Assembly: GCA_903862425.1 (NCBI GenBank)
Contig: CAIOYC010000037.1
Location: 124,001 to 188,000, forward strand
Length of the DNA: 64,000 nt
Source: an uncultured Caulobacterales bacterium
GTDB taxonomy: Bacteria; Pseudomonadota; Alphaproteobacteria; Caulobacterales; Caulobacteraceae
Direction of reading: 5' to 3'
In this document: positions 11,280 through 22,855 of the stretch, one piece after another
How the letters are laid out: every line of letters starts with the position of its first letter
Position numbering within the stretch: position 1 is the first letter of the stretch
Made by a program: the position numbers and the translations under genes
Notes under the pieces: model-generated
What the model saw: the letters and a program-made list of their open reading frames with translations, nothing else
Told to the model about the DNA's origin: nothing
The model's database searches: none

Positions 11280-12845
11280 TTAACGGCCGGTCACTGGCGC
11301 GACATCCGACGATCTGGCGAATGGGGTGGTTTCGGTTCCGGCGACAAGAGGCCCCCGGCGATAGATCAAAGCTTCGGCGATGTGGATGCGGCGTAGGGCG
11401 TTGGAGCCTTCCAGGTCGGCGATGGTGCGGGCGAGGCGCAGGGTGCGGGTCCAGCCGCGGGCGGAGAGGGCGCCGCCCTCCGCCGCCTTGACCAGCAGGG
11501 CGCGGCCCGCCTCGTCCGGTGCGGCGATCCGCTCCAGCGCCCGACCCTCCAGCCGCGCATTCAAGGTCTCTTCGCCCGGCTGGGCTCGGTCCAATTGCAG
11601 GTTGCGGGCGGCTGCGATGCGAGCGGCGACCTCCACCGTGCCTTCGGCCGGCGGCGGCAGGGCCATGTCGGCGGCGGTGACGGGCGGCATCTCCACCTGC
11701 AGGTCGATCCGATCCATCAGGGGCCCAGAAATTCGGCTGAAATAGCTGAGCTGGCATCGCGGCGCCTTGCCACAGTGCCCGCGGCCGGCGCCGCCATGGC
11801 CGCACTTGCAGGGATTGGCGGCGGCCACCAGCTGCACCCGCGCCGGATACCGCACATGCGCGTTGGCGCGGGCCACCATCACCTCGCCGGTCTCCAGCGG
11901 CTGGCGCAGGGAATCCAGCACCTGCCCTGCGAACTCGGGCAGTTCGTCGAGGAACAGCACGCCGTTGTGGGCCAGCGACACCTCGCCGGGCTTGGCACGC
12001 AGACCTCCGCCGACCAGCGCCGCCATGGAGGCGGAATGGTGCGGCGCGCGGAATGGGCGGGCGCGGGTCAGGGCGCCCTTGGCGATCAGGCCGGCCACCG
12101 AATGCACCATGGAGGTTTCCAGCAACTCCGGCGCGGTCAGCGGCGGCAACAGGCCTGGCAGGCGCTGGGCCAGCATGGACTTGCCCGAGCCCGGCGGGCC
12201 GATGAACATCAGGTTGTGTCCTCCGGCGGCGGCGATCTCCAGGGCGCGTTTGCCCTGTTCCTGGCCTTTCACGTCGCGCAGGTCGGCGCCCGCCGGTCCG
12301 TCAAGTATCGGACCGGGCGTCGGGGCGCTCAGTACCTGCACACCCCTGAAATGGTTGATCAAGGCGATCAACGAACGCGGCGCGAGTATCCGTGCGTCTC
12401 CAGCCCAGGCCGCTTCGGGACCGCCCGCCTCCGGGCAGATCAGGCCGAGCCCCAAGGACGAGGCGGCGACGGCGGCGGGCAGGGCCCCGGCGGTGGGAGC
12501 GATCTGGCCATCGAGGCTGAGCTCGCCGAAGGCCAGCCAGCTTTCCAGCGCATCCTGCGGGATGATCCCCATGGAGGCCATGATCGCCAGGGCGATGGGC
12601 AGATCGTAGTGGCTGCCTTCCTTGGGCGTATCCGCAGGGGCCAGGTTGACGATCAGCCGGCGCGAGGGGAGGGCCAGGCCAAGTCCGGCAAAAGCGGCGC
12701 GGACACGCTCGCGGCTTTCGCCCACGGCTTTGTCGCCGAGCCCGACGATCAGGAACACGACCGCGCCGGAGGCTTGCTGCACCTCTACATCGACCCGGCG
12801 GGCATCTACCCCGTCGAACGCCACCGTGGCCACCCGCGCAACCAT
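11280..12845 (-). CDS. comM: ComM/YifB family Mg-chelatase-like AAA+ ATPase
   Basis: ComM is an AAA+ helicase that promotes branch migration of incoming DNA in natural transformation; YifB is the same family. The 521-residue product has the N-terminal Lon-like fold (TVAFDGVDARRVDVEV), a Walker A GPPGSGKS (216-223), Walker B LFLDELPEF, a cysteine cluster (CKCGHGGAGRGHCGK) and the C-terminal helical domain. It lies between gshB and the ShkA-like gene on the same strand. A competence role in this organism is not shown; the gene is widespread. Confidence 0.9.
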   Translation of the reverse strand: MVARVATVAFDGVDARRVDVEVQQASGAVVFLIVGLGDKAVGESRERVRAAFAGLGLALPSRRLIVNLAPADTPKEGSHYDLPIALAIMASMGIIPQDALESWLAFGELSLDGQIAPTAGALPAAVAASSLGLGLICPEAGGPEAAWAGDARILAPRSLIALINHFRGVQVLSAPTPGPILDGPAGADLRDVKGQEQGKRALEIAAAGGHNLMFIGPPGSGKSMLAQRLPGLLPPLTAPELLETSMVHSVAGLIAKGALTRARPFRAPHHSASMAALVGGGLRAKPGEVSLAHNGVLFLDELPEFAGQVLDSLRQPLETGEVMVARANAHVRYPARVQLVAAANPCKCGHGGAGRGHCGKAPRCQLSYFSRISGPLMDRIDLQVEMPPVTAADMALPPPAEGTVEVAARIAAARNLQLDRAQPGEETLNARLEGRALERIAAPDEAGRALLVKAAEGGALSARGWTRTLRLARTIADLEGSNALRRIHIAEALIYRRGPLVAGTETTPFARSSDVAPVTGR

Positions 12846-12975
12846 CGCCCACTCCCATTCACCCGGAAGTTAGGTTGGCGATCTACCGAAGGTGGGTCAA
12901 GAACAAAATGGGAACCGCCCCTTGGAAATCATGGTTAACAAAACGGAACAAAACGAATCCACGACCGGATCCGCC

Positions 12976-13929
12976 TCAGGCCTGTGCCCGTTTCGCCTCG
13001 ATCACGTCCCACATCTTCTGGGTCACATCGAGTCCGGTGAAGCGCTTAAGCTGCTGTGCGCCGGTGGGGGAGGTGACGTTGATCTCGGTGAGGTAGTCGC
13101 CGATCACGTCGATGCCGACGAAGATCAGGCCGCGCTTTTTCAGCTCCGGCCCGATCTGGGCGCAGATTTCCAGGTCTCGGGGCGTCAGGTCCACCGCGTC
13201 GGCCCGGCCGCCGCGGGCGAGGTTGGAGCGCACCTGACCCTCGGCCGGGATTCGGTTAATGGCGCCGGCGGGTTCGCCGTCCACCAGGATCACCCGTTTG
13301 TCGCCCTTGGACACGGCGGGGATGAATTTCTGGGCGATCACCGGGTCGCGGCCGATGGCGGTGTGCAGTTCGAGCAGGGCGTCGAGATTGGGGTCGCCCG
13401 CCTTCAGCTTCACCACCCCTGATCCGCCGCCGCCGTAGAGGGGCTTCAGCACCATGTCGCCGTGCCGCTCGTGGAAGTCGTGCAGGGCGTCGGCGTCCGA
13501 AGTGATCAGGGTCGGCGGCTGCAAACCTTCGAACTGGGTGACGAACATCTTTTCAGGCGCATTTCGCACCTCCACCGGGTCGTTCACCACCAGGGTTTTC
13601 GGATGGATCTGCTCCAGGATGTGCGTCGTGGTGATGTAGGCCATGTCGAAGGGCGGATCCTGGCGCAGCAGGATCACGTCGAAGGTGGACAGGTCCACCA
13701 ACTCGGCCGGGCCGGACGTGGCGTGTTCGCCGCGCGCCTTGCCCTCGTGGACGGCCAGCCGGTGGGCGCGCGCGGTGACGCGGCGGTCCTCGGTGGCCAG
13801 GCTGACGGGCGCATACCACCACAGCTCATGCCCGCGTTCCTGGGCGGTGAGGGCCATGAGGAAAGAGGTGTCCGTCTCCGGGTTCACCGCATGGATCGGG
13901 TCCATCTGGATCGCGACCTTGAGGGACAT
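12976..13929 (-). CDS. gshB: Glutathione synthetase
   Basis: GshB joins gamma-glutamylcysteine and glycine with ATP to form glutathione. The 317-residue product starts [12 protein letters not shown] and shows the family's ATP-grasp features: [17 protein letters not shown], the glycine-rich [10 protein letters not shown] loop, and the [21 protein letters not shown] block (split here in two) with metal-binding residues. The length is normal. It is followed by comM after about 130 bases. Confidence 0.95.
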   Translation of the reverse strand: MSLKVAIQMDPIHAVNPETDTSFLMALTAQERGHELWWYAPVSLATEDRRVTARAHRLAVHEGKARGEHATSGPAELVDLSTFDVILLRQDPPFDMAYITTTHILEQIHPKTLVVNDPVEVRNAPEKMFVTQFEGLQPPTLITSDADALHDFHERHGDMVLKPLYGGGGSGVVKLKAGDPNLDALLELHTAIGRDPVIAQKFIPAVSKGDKRVILVDGEPAGAINRIPAEGQVRSNLARGGRADAVDLTPRDLEICAQIGPELKKRGLIFVGIDVIGDYLTEINVTSPTGAQQLKRFTGLDVTQKMWDVIEAKRAQA

Positions 13930-14020
13930 GTTGGCTCCACCTGCGGCTATGCGCCCTAGCTAAGGGTTGGGGGGCCGAGCGCCAAGGCCGAAACGTTGGC
14001 GCCGTGGACGCCCGGCTCGG

Positions 14021-14049
14021 TTGACCCTTCGGGCGCATCGGCCTATCGG
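14021..14049 (+). promoter_or_regulatory. Promoter of the purH leader
   Basis: TTGACC at 14021-14026 and TATCGG at 14044-14049 are 17 bases apart. The predicted transcription start (about 14056) falls right at the 5' edge of the ZTP riboswitch. Confidence 0.6.
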
Positions 14050-14137
14050 GACCGCGCCGCGTGACTGGCGCTGATGGTGGGCAACCACCGGGGAGCGCGG
14101 CCCTCGCTTCCGGGGTTTGGCCGCGCGCCTGGGTGTC
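14050..14137 (+). ncRNA. ZTP (pfl) riboswitch upstream of purH
   Basis: This class binds ZTP/ZMP, alarmones of folate shortage and intermediates made by the purine pathway, and controls one-carbon and purine genes. The sequence has the conserved GTGACTGGCG at 14061-14070, a hairpin GGTGG/CCACC, the invariant ACCACCGGGGAGCG (14084-14097) and the late GCGCGCCTGGGT (14122-14133) that pairs back as the pseudoknot half. It sits 22 bases before the purH ATG, which suggests control of translation initiation. purH is a known target, and the enzyme consumes ZMP (AICAR) itself. Confidence 0.88.
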
Positions 14138-14158
14138 GAGTCTCAACAGGAGCCCGCC

Positions 14159-15751
14159 ATGCCCGCCGCCCCCGACTTTCCTCCCGCCCCCGACGCCCAT
14201 CCGGTCAAGCGCGCGCTGATCTCCGTCTCCGACAAGACCGGCCTTATCGAGACCGCCCAAGCCCTGCACGATCTGGGTGTCGAACTGGTCTCCACCGGCG
14301 GCACCAGGGCCGCCATCGCCGCCGCCGGTATCCCGGTGAAGGATGTGTCCGAGCTCACCGGCTTCCCGGAGATGATGGATGGGCGGGTGAAGACCCTGCA
14401 TCCGGTGGTCCACGGCGGCCTGCTCGGCGTGCGCGAGGCCCCAACCCACAAGGCGGCCATGGACGAGCACGGCATCGGCGGCATCGACCTGCTGTACGTC
14501 TCGCTCTACCCCTTCGAGGCCACCGTCGCTTCGGGCGCAGATTTCGACACCTGTATCGAGAATATCGACATCGGTGGGCCGGCCATGATCCGCTCGGCGG
14601 CCAAGAACCACGGCTATGTCTGCGTCTGCACCGGCCCCGACGCGGTGGCCCAGGTGATCGAGGCGCTGAAGGCGGACGGAACCACGTCCCTGTCCCTGCG
14701 CAAGCTGCTCGCCGCCCGCGCCTTCGCTCGCACCGCCGCCTATGACGCCGCCATCGCCGGCTGGTTCGGCTCCGAACTGCAAGACTGGTTCCCGCCCATC
14801 CAATCCATCGGCGGCGGGCGGCTTCAGCGGATGAGGTACGGCGAGAACCCTCACCAGCACGCGGCCTTCTACACCACAGGCGATAAGCGCCCCGGCGTCA
14901 CCACCGCCAAGGTCGTGCAGGGCAAGGAGCTCTCGTACAACAACGTGGCCGACACCGATGCGGCCTTCGAACTGGTGGCGGAGTTCGATCCGACAGCCGA
15001 GGCGGCGGTGGCCATCATCAAGCACGCCAATCCCTGCGGCGTGGCCACGGCGGCGAGCCCGGTCGAAGCCTATAGGCGCGCGCTGGAATGCGACCCCACC
15101 TCGGCCTTCGGCGGCATCGTCGCTCTGAATCGCACCCTGGATGCACAGACCGCCGAGGAGATTCTCAAGGTCTTCACCGAGGTCGTGATCGCGCCGGAGG
15201 CCGATGCGGCGGCGCTTAAGTTGTTCGAGGCCAAGAAGAATGTGCGCCTGCTCCTTACCGGGGCCCTGCCCGATCCGCGCGCGCCGGGGGCCAACTTCCG
15301 CTCCGTGGCCGGCGGCTATCTGATGCAGACGCGCGACACGTCGTTGCTCACGCCCACCGACCTGAAGATCGTCACCGCACGCCAGCCGACCGAAGCTGAG
15401 GTGCGCGACATGCTGTTCGCCTTCACCATCGCCAAGCACGTCAAGTCCAACGCCATCGTCTTCGCGCGGGGCGGCCAGACGCTCGGCATCGGCGCGGGGC
15501 AGATGAACCGCAGGGATAGCGCTCGCATCGCCGCGCTTCGGGCCGCCGACTTTGGCCTCGATCTCAAGGGCTCCGCCTGCGCCTCGGAAGCCTTCTTCCC
15601 CTTCGCCGACGGGCTGATCCAGGCGGCGGAGGCGGGGGCCACCGCGGTGATCCAGCCCGGCGGCTCCATCCGCGACCAGGAGGTCATCGACGCCGCCAAT
15701 GAACGCGGCCTCGCCATGGCCTTCACCGGCGTGCGCGTGTTCCGGCACTAG
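14159..15751 (+). CDS. purH: Bifunctional AICAR formyltransferase / IMP cyclohydrolase
   Basis: PurH formylates AICAR (ZMP) with 10-formyl-THF and closes the ring to IMP, the last two steps of purine synthesis. The 530-residue product has the N-terminal cyclohydrolase domain ([21 protein letters not shown]) and the C-terminal formyltransferase (LRYGENPHQ-like [27 protein letters not shown]-like [11 protein letters not shown]). I chose the ATG at 14159, behind AGGAG at 14148-14152, because the longer reading frame runs into the riboswitch. Confidence 0.96.
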   Translation: MPAAPDFPPAPDAHPVKRALISVSDKTGLIETAQALHDLGVELVSTGGTRAAIAAAGIPVKDVSELTGFPEMMDGRVKTLHPVVHGGLLGVREAPTHKAAMDEHGIGGIDLLYVSLYPFEATVASGADFDTCIENIDIGGPAMIRSAAKNHGYVCVCTGPDAVAQVIEALKADGTTSLSLRKLLAARAFARTAAYDAAIAGWFGSELQDWFPPIQSIGGGRLQRMRYGENPHQHAAFYTTGDKRPGVTTAKVVQGKELSYNNVADTDAAFELVAEFDPTAEAAVAIIKHANPCGVATAASPVEAYRRALECDPTSAFGGIVALNRTLDAQTAEEILKVFTEVVIAPEADAAALKLFEAKKNVRLLLTGALPDPRAPGANFRSVAGGYLMQTRDTSLLTPTDLKIVTARQPTEAEVRDMLFAFTIAKHVKSNAIVFARGGQTLGIGAGQMNRRDSARIAALRAADFGLDLKGSACASEAFFPFADGLIQAAEAGATAVIQPGGSIRDQEVIDAANERGLAMAFTGVRVFRH

Positions 15752-15774
15752 GATCTCGCTGTCGCAAACAGCCA

Positions 15775-15803
15775 TTGACCCTGCGGGGGCCTTCCCCTAA
15801 ACG
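15775..15803 (+). promoter_or_regulatory. Promoter of tRNA-Leu
   Basis: TTGACC at 15775-15780 and TAAACG at 15798-15803 have a 17-base spacer, about 47 bases before the tRNA. Confidence 0.55.
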
Positions 15804-15850
15804 TCCCCGCTCTTGCGATCCGGCCCTCCACCAATGGGGCCGGGTCCGGG

Positions 15851-15937
<87 letters not shown>

Positions 15938-15995
15938 CTCTTTTCCCGAGTTTTCAGATCGGTCGCGCCAGCAGCGTTGCGAGCGCCTTGCTTCC

Positions 15996-16024
15996 TTGAA
16001 CGGCGGGCGGTTTCGCCTATTAAG
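15996..16024 (+). promoter_or_regulatory. Promoter close to nrnC start
   Basis: TTGAAC at 15996-16001 and TATTAA at 16018-16023 are 16 bases apart. The predicted start of the RNA is within one or two bases of the ATG at 16032, so the message may be leaderless. Confidence 0.45.
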
Positions 16025-16031
16025 CTAGGTC

Positions 16032-16646
16032 ATGACCAACTATCTGCATAAGGGCGACCTGCCGGACGGGTTGAGCTTCGGCGCCTCCGTGGCCGTGGAC
16101 AGCGAGACCATGGGTCTGCGCATCGGCCGCGATCCCCTGTGCGTGGTGCAGCTCTCGGCCGGCGACGGCGATGCGCACCTGGTGCAGCTCGACCGCGCCA
16201 CCTATGACTGTCCGAACCTCAAGGCCCTGCTGACCGATCCGGGCGTGCTGAAGCTGTTCCACTTCGGCCGGTTCGACATCGCCATGTTCGCGGTGCATCT
16301 GGGCGTCACCACCGGCCCGGTCTACTGCACCAAGATCGCCTCCAAACTGGCCCGCACCTATACCGACCGTCACGGACTGAAGGACGTGACCAAGGAGCTG
16401 GTGGGCGTGGATATCTCCAAGGCGCAGCAGAGCTCCGACTGGGGTGCGGCGGTGCTCACACCCGAACAGCAGGCCTATGCCGCTTCCGACGTGCTGAACC
16501 TGCACGCCATCAAGAAGCGCCTCGACATGATGCTGGAGCGCGAGGGTCGCACCAGTCTGGCCCAGGCCTGTTTCGACTTCCTGCCCGCCCGCTCGCTGCT
16601 CGACGTGGCCGGGTGGGAGGACATCGACATCTTCGCGCACAGCTGA
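16032..16646 (+). CDS. nrnC: NrnC-like DEDDy 3'-5' exoribonuclease
   Basis: The 204-residue product has only the DEDDy nuclease domain of RNase D and lacks HRDC domains. That matches NrnC, the alphaproteobacterial nanoRNase that degrades dinucleotides and other short RNAs in place of Orn. The active site is complete: D23 and E25 (DSET), D82 (HFGRFD), and Y149-x3-D153 (YAASD). It precedes lptC by 8 bases, so it may share a transcript with the LPS transport genes. Many databases call this family ribonuclease D. Confidence 0.85.
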   Translation: MTNYLHKGDLPDGLSFGASVAVDSETMGLRIGRDPLCVVQLSAGDGDAHLVQLDRATYDCPNLKALLTDPGVLKLFHFGRFDIAMFAVHLGVTTGPVYCTKIASKLARTYTDRHGLKDVTKELVGVDISKAQQSSDWGAAVLTPEQQAYAASDVLNLHAIKKRLDMMLEREGRTSLAQACFDFLPARSLLDVAGWEDIDIFAHS

Positions 16647-16654
16647 GGGCGGGC

Positions 16655-17305
16655 ATGACCGAAGCCGCCTTCACCGCGCCCCGCCGCCGCGTCCGCGACC
16701 CGGAGAGCACCCATCGCGAGGTGGCGCGCCTGCGTCGGCGTTCGCTGGTGGTGGCCTTCTGGCGCGGTGCACTGCCCGTGGCGATCGGCGTGGTCGGCGT
16801 GGGACTGCTCGGCTGGGCGGGGGTGAAGACCTTCGCCGACATGCAGCCGAACCGCCAGGCCATCGGCGACATCCGCATGACCAGCCCCGAATTCCACGGC
16901 CGGGACAAGGACGGCTTGCCCTATGTGGTCACCGCGACAACCGCTGTGCGCGACCCGGTGCACACCGAGCGGATCAATCTGACCAACCCGCACCTGGTCA
17001 AGCAGACCAAGGACCGGGGTGAAACCCACGCGACAGCTCAGGGCGGGCTGATGAACGAGACGTCGCACATGCTCGATCTGTGGGGCGGGGTGGTGATGGA
17101 CGACGCGCAGGGCAACCACTTCGTCAGCCCCACCGCCCGCGTCGATACGGTCAATTCCACCATGGAAGGCCACGATGGCGTGCAATCTTCGGGTCCGACG
17201 GGCGCGGCGAGTGGACAGTCCTATGCGATCGACAACAAAACAGGGCATGTGGTGTTGAACGGCGGGGTGCATACCCGCCTGACCCCTCATGCGGCCCCGA
17301 AATAG
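16655..17305 (+). CDS. lptC: LPS export protein LptC
   Basis: LptC is the bitopic inner membrane protein that passes lipopolysaccharide from LptB2FG to LptA. The 216-residue product has one N-terminal membrane helix (VAFWRGALPVAIGVVGVGLL) followed by a periplasmic beta-jellyroll-like region with repeated short strands. The ATG at 16655 removes an upstream stretch that lies inside nrnC. Order nrnC-lptC-lptA-lptB is common in this group. Confidence 0.87.
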   Translation: MTEAAFTAPRRRVRDPESTHREVARLRRRSLVVAFWRGALPVAIGVVGVGLLGWAGVKTFADMQPNRQAIGDIRMTSPEFHGRDKDGLPYVVTATTAVRDPVHTERINLTNPHLVKQTKDRGETHATAQGGLMNETSHMLDLWGGVVMDDAQGNHFVSPTARVDTVNSTMEGHDGVQSSGPTGAASGQSYAIDNKTGHVVLNGGVHTRLTPHAAPK

Positions 17306-17315
17306 GACCGCCCCG

Positions 17316-18013
17316 ATGGAAGGCTTGGAAGGCCCGATGCAAGGACTGAGACGCATGCCCCGCCTCGCGCCGCCCCGTTTTGCGTATGTTGCTGCAGCGG
17401 CGCTTGCCGCCTTCGCCGTCGCGCCCGCCTTCTCCGCGCCCGCGCCTGCCGAGGGCGCCCAGCCGGCTGGGCTGTTCGGGGCCTCCAAGGAGCCGCTCGA
17501 TATCTCGTCGGACAATTCGGACTACCAGCAGCAGGCCCGCAAGGGCATCTGGTGGGGCAGCGTCGAGGCGATCCAAGGCACGGCCCGGTTGCGTACCCCG
17601 CGCCTCACGGTTTTCTTCGCGCCACGAGACCCGAACGCGCCCAAGCCGCCGCCCGGCGCCGCCGGCCCCGATGTGGGCCAGGTGGAGCGGGTCGAGGCCG
17701 AGGGGCCGGTCTTCTACACGACGCCGACCCAGCGCGCGACGGGCGACCACGCGACCTACGTCTCCGCCGACGACACGATCACCATGACCGGAAACGTGGT
17801 GGTGGTGCAGGACAAGAATGTGGCCACCGGCGACAAGCTGGTGATCGAGCAGAAGACCGGCCACTCCACGCTGAGCTCCACCCCCGGCAAGGCGACGGGC
17901 AAGCCGCGGGTGCGCGCGGTCTTCTATCCGAGCCAGGGCGCCCCCGCGGCGCCCGGCGCGGCGGCGGCGCCAGCCAAGGCGCCCCCCGTTCCGCCCAAGG
18001 CGCCCGTCAAGCC

Positions 18014-18017
<4 letters not shown>
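17316..18017 (+). CDS. lptA: LPS transport periplasmic protein LptA
   Basis: LptA forms the periplasmic bridge for LPS. The 233-residue product has a signal peptide (APPRFAYVAAAALAAFAVA, cleaved near APAFSA), the OstA-like domain starting PLDISSDNSDY, and a proline/alanine-rich tail. AGGA at about 17304-17307 lies eight bases before the ATG at 17316; further in-frame ATGs at 17337 and 17355 would also leave the signal peptide intact. The stop overlaps the lptB GTG. Confidence 0.85.
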
Positions 18018-18784
<767 letters not shown>

Positions 18785-18833
18785 CGGCCTGGCTCGGGGT
18801 CACGCCCTTGCGAGCGGGCGCGGCCGGGTCTAG

Positions 18834-19835
<1,002 letters not shown>

Positions 19836-19863
19836 GTCCGGTCAGGATTTCAGAATACCGAGA

Positions 19864-19890
19864 CCCCGGAGCGCAGGCTCCGGGGTTTTT
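19864..19890 (+). terminator. Rho-independent terminator of mdh
   Basis: CCCCGGAG (19864-19871) pairs perfectly with CTCCGGGG (19878-19885) around a six-base loop and is followed by TTTTT. Confidence 0.9.
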
Positions 19891-19899
19891 CTTTGTGTG

Positions 19900-20073
19900 T
19901 CAGACCACCGATTGGCCGCGGAAGGCGCGGATCACGAAGCTGACCACGAGCACCACGAGGAAAATCACGAACAGGACCTTGGCGATGGTGGCGGCGATCC
20001 CCGCCAGTCCGACAAAGCCCATATAGCCGGCCACCAGGGCCAGGATGAAGAACAGTATCGCCCAACCGAGCAT
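19900..20073 (-). CDS. UPF0391/DUF1328 small membrane protein
   Basis: The 57-residue product begins [20 protein letters not shown] and consists of two membrane helices separated by [12 protein letters not shown], ending in a short basic tail (RAFRGQSVV). This matches the YtjA-like DUF1328 family, whose function is unknown. It is convergent with mdh and its stop lies ten bases past the terminator T-run. Confidence 0.85.
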   Translation of the reverse strand: MLGWAILFFILALVAGYMGFVGLAGIAATIAKVLFVIFLVVLVVSFVIRAFRGQSVV

Positions 20074-20146
20074 GACGGCGTCTCCCAGGCGGCCGTACGC
20101 CGCACCGCCCAGCTTAACGGCAGACTCGCGGCGGCGTTCCGTAAGG

Positions 20147-20545
20147 CTAGGGCTTCAACTTCTTAGGGAGGGCGGCGATCTCGTCCGGCGTCAGGGCGTG
20201 CATGTCCGTGGCGATGCAGCGCGTATAGATGCCGGTGTCGCGCACGCCGAAATCAAGGTCGATCGGCGCACAGATCAGGTTGGAGGCGCCCACGCTCTTC
20301 AGCACGATGGTCTGGCGAAAGGCGAGGCCGGTGCAGCGATTGCCGAAATCGATCTTGAAGATCGCCCGACCCGACCGGACATAGAGGGTCTGCTCGTCAT
20401 TCGTGGAGGTGTAGTTGTCCACCTGACTGGTGCGGAAGCACTGCCGACCCGCGCCCGGCGCTGAGGCCGGCTTTGAGGTCTGTGCGTGGGCGGCGGTCGC
20501 CAGCGCCATGACGGCGAGCGCGGCGCCCAGGATGGTGGTCTTCAT
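20147..20545 (-). CDS. Secreted hypothetical protein (DUF6491-like)
   Basis: The 132-residue product has a clear Sec signal peptide ([22 protein letters not shown]). The mature part has three cysteines (QCFRTS, NRCTG, RCIATD) plus one in LICAPID, and a C-terminal sequence [13 protein letters not shown]. It resembles the DUF6491 proteins common in Caulobacterales and sphingomonads, of unknown role. A ribosome binding site (GGAGG) precedes the ATG. Confidence 0.7.
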   Translation of the reverse strand: MKTTILGAALAVMALATAAHAQTSKPASAPGAGRQCFRTSQVDNYTSTNDEQTLYVRSGRAIFKIDFGNRCTGLAFRQTIVLKSVGASNLICAPIDLDFGVRDTGIYTRCIATDMHALTPDEIAALPKKLKP

Positions 20546-20613
20546 GGGTCCCTCCTTTATCGTTGCGATATGGCTACGACGCCAATGCGGCCGAATTTCG
20601 CAAGGCGGGAATT

Positions 20614-20645
20614 CCGGATTGCGCCCTCGGACGAGCGCAATCCGG
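20614..20645. terminator. Hairpin after SDR gene
   Basis: CCGGATTGCGC and GCGCAATCCGG form a perfect 11-base stem with a ten-base loop. It lies 15 bases past the SDR stop on the minus strand but has no good T-run, so termination by it alone is uncertain. Confidence 0.55.
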
Positions 20646-20659
20646 CCCCATGGTTCGTT

Positions 20660-21442
<783 letters not shown>

Positions 21443-21499
21443 GAGGCGTTTTCCCTGGTTTTGATGTTAGTGTCGGGCGTTGGACGAGGTTTAGCGAGC

Positions 21500-21904
21500 G
21501 TGAGCGAGGAAGCCAAACACCCCTCGGACTATGAGCCGTTGCCGGCGTCGGCCGCGCTTGTGCCCTATGCCGTGCGCGTCAACGCAAGCCTCGTTCGTCG
21601 CGGTTTCTGGCCAAAGATACGCCGCGTCGCCGCCGGTGTCCCGTTCGCCGAGGATGCGGTGGCGCTCTGGTACTGTGCGCTGGACAAGGAGACGCCGGCC
21701 TCCACCAAGGCGCTGCTGCTCGCCGCCCTCGCCTTTTTTGTGGTACCCAAACCCTTCCGGCCCCGAAAGCTTCCCATCCCGGGCCTGATGGTGGCGGACG
21801 AGGCGGCGGTGATCGCCGCCGCCGTGGCCCTGGCCCGTCGCTCGATCCAGCCGCGCCACCGCGAGCAGGCCAAGGCCATCCTCTCCCGCATGGCGCGGAG
21901 CTGA
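21500..21904 (+). CDS. DUF1232 (YkvA-like) protein
   Basis: The 134-residue product has the DUF1232 core: RRGFWPKIRRVAAGVPFAEDAVALWYCALD, then a hydrophobic segment (TKALLLAALAFFVVP). The family is of unknown function. I placed the start at a GTG (21500) because relatives start close to this point; an ATG at 21464 in the same frame is possible. It is followed at once by the YhhN-like gene. Confidence 0.75.
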   Translation: MSEEAKHPSDYEPLPASAALVPYAVRVNASLVRRGFWPKIRRVAAGVPFAEDAVALWYCALDKETPASTKALLLAALAFFVVPKPFRPRKLPIPGLMVADEAAVIAAAVALARRSIQPRHREQAKAILSRMARS

Positions 21905-21910
21905 CCGACC

Positions 21911-22561
21911 TTGGGGGCATTGGCGGACTTTCTCTCCGGAATCTCGATCCTCGCGGCGGCGGTCTACGGCTTCGCGCTGCTGACCAAGCCGCCATCGGGC
22001 CCGCGTACTGTAGTGAAGGCGACGGCCGTGCTCTGTATCGCCGGGGTGTCGCTGGTGCTAGGCGGGCCGTGGCTGCTGACTCTTCCGCTTGCCCTGTCGG
22101 CGGTAGGGGACGCCTTCCTGGCGGGAGACCCCAAGCGCTGGACAGGGTTCGGACTCGGCGCCTTTCTTCTCGCCCACCTGCTCTACATCGCCCTGTTCGC
22201 TCACCACGGTTTCGGCTTCTCACCCCTGATCGGTGAGCCTCTTCGGCTTATACCCGCAGTACTCACCATCACCGCCGCCGGCTTCATGCTTCGCTACATC
22301 TGGAGCGGCCTGGGTCGGATGCGCGAGGCGGTGGTGATCTATGTCTTGGTCATCGCGCTGATGGTCGTCATGGCCTTCACCCTGCCCTGGAACCGCTCGG
22401 CGGCGATGATCGGGGCGGTGCTGTTCATGGCCTCCGACGCCATCCTGGCCGTTCGCCTGTTCCGCGCCGGCGGACCGAATATCACCGCTGACCTCGCCGT
22501 CTGGTGGTTCTACTGGGCGGCGCAGGCCCTGATCGCGCGCGCCTTCCTTCACACGACCTGA
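21911..22561 (+). CDS. YhhN/TMEM86 family membrane protein (lysoplasmalogenase-like)
   Basis: The 216-residue product has about eight membrane segments and the family motifs AVGDAFLAGDPK and GAFLLAHLLYIALF, with acidic residues that are the proposed catalytic sites of lysoplasmalogenases. The start appears to be TTG at 21911, six bases after the preceding stop. Enzymatic activity in bacteria of this family is mostly untested. Confidence 0.75.
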   Translation: MGALADFLSGISILAAAVYGFALLTKPPSGPRTVVKATAVLCIAGVSLVLGGPWLLTLPLALSAVGDAFLAGDPKRWTGFGLGAFLLAHLLYIALFAHHGFGFSPLIGEPLRLIPAVLTITAAGFMLRYIWSGLGRMREAVVIYVLVIALMVVMAFTLPWNRSAAMIGAVLFMASDAILAVRLFRAGGPNITADLAVWWFYWAAQALIARAFLHTT

Positions 22562-22581
22562 CCCGCTATAGCGTCGCCCCC

Positions 22582-22839
22582 ATGACCGATGCCGCCGCCG
22601 ACACCCCGCCAGACCGCCTTAGCGTCTCGCCCAAGAGCCCCTTCTATGACGAAGCCCTGCTCGCGCGCGGCATCGGCATCCGCTTCAAGGGCGAAGAGAA
22701 GACCAATGTCGAAGAGTATTGCGTCTCGGAGGGCTGGGTCCGCCTCGCTGTGGGCAGCACCCTGAACCGCAAGGGCGAGGCCATGACGGTGAAGCTGCAA
22801 GGCCCGGTCGAACCCTATTTCCGCGACATCGCTGAGTAG
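22582..22839 (+). CDS. DUF3297 family protein
   Basis: The 85-residue product carries the block DRLSVSPKSPFYDEALLARGIGIRF, split here, then KTNVEEYCVSEGWVRLA and LQGPVEPYF, all diagnostic of DUF3297. The function is unknown. The ATG at 22582 is preferred because relatives begin with a short MTD...PPDRLSV segment. folP starts 17 bases after the stop. Confidence 0.85.
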   Translation: MTDAAADTPPDRLSVSPKSPFYDEALLARGIGIRFKGEEKTNVEEYCVSEGWVRLAVGSTLNRKGEAMTVKLQGPVEPYFRDIAE

Positions 22840-22855
22840 GCTAGGCTCGACCCGC

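Noticed and set aside
9715-11283. 522-codon plus-strand frame opposite the hybrid kinase
   Set aside because: The kinase motifs on the minus strand are complete; the plus-strand frame is a shadow.
11595-12938. 447-codon plus-strand frame opposite comM
   Set aside because: The AAA+ motifs of comM are intact on the minus strand and no motif is visible here.
12846-12975. CtrA box in the gshB-comM gap
   Set aside because: A single TTAAC half-site is present (about 12931), but the base pattern eleven positions away does not match TTAA.
13826-15775. 649-codon minus-strand frame across purH and the riboswitch
   Set aside because: It covers the purH gene, its promoter and the riboswitch, and its sequence shows no family; it is a compositional shadow.
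21461-21499. TTG/ATG starts at 21461 and 21464 for the DUF1232 gene
   Set aside because: They add 12-13 residues without likeness to relatives and have no ribosome binding site, though they cannot be excluded.
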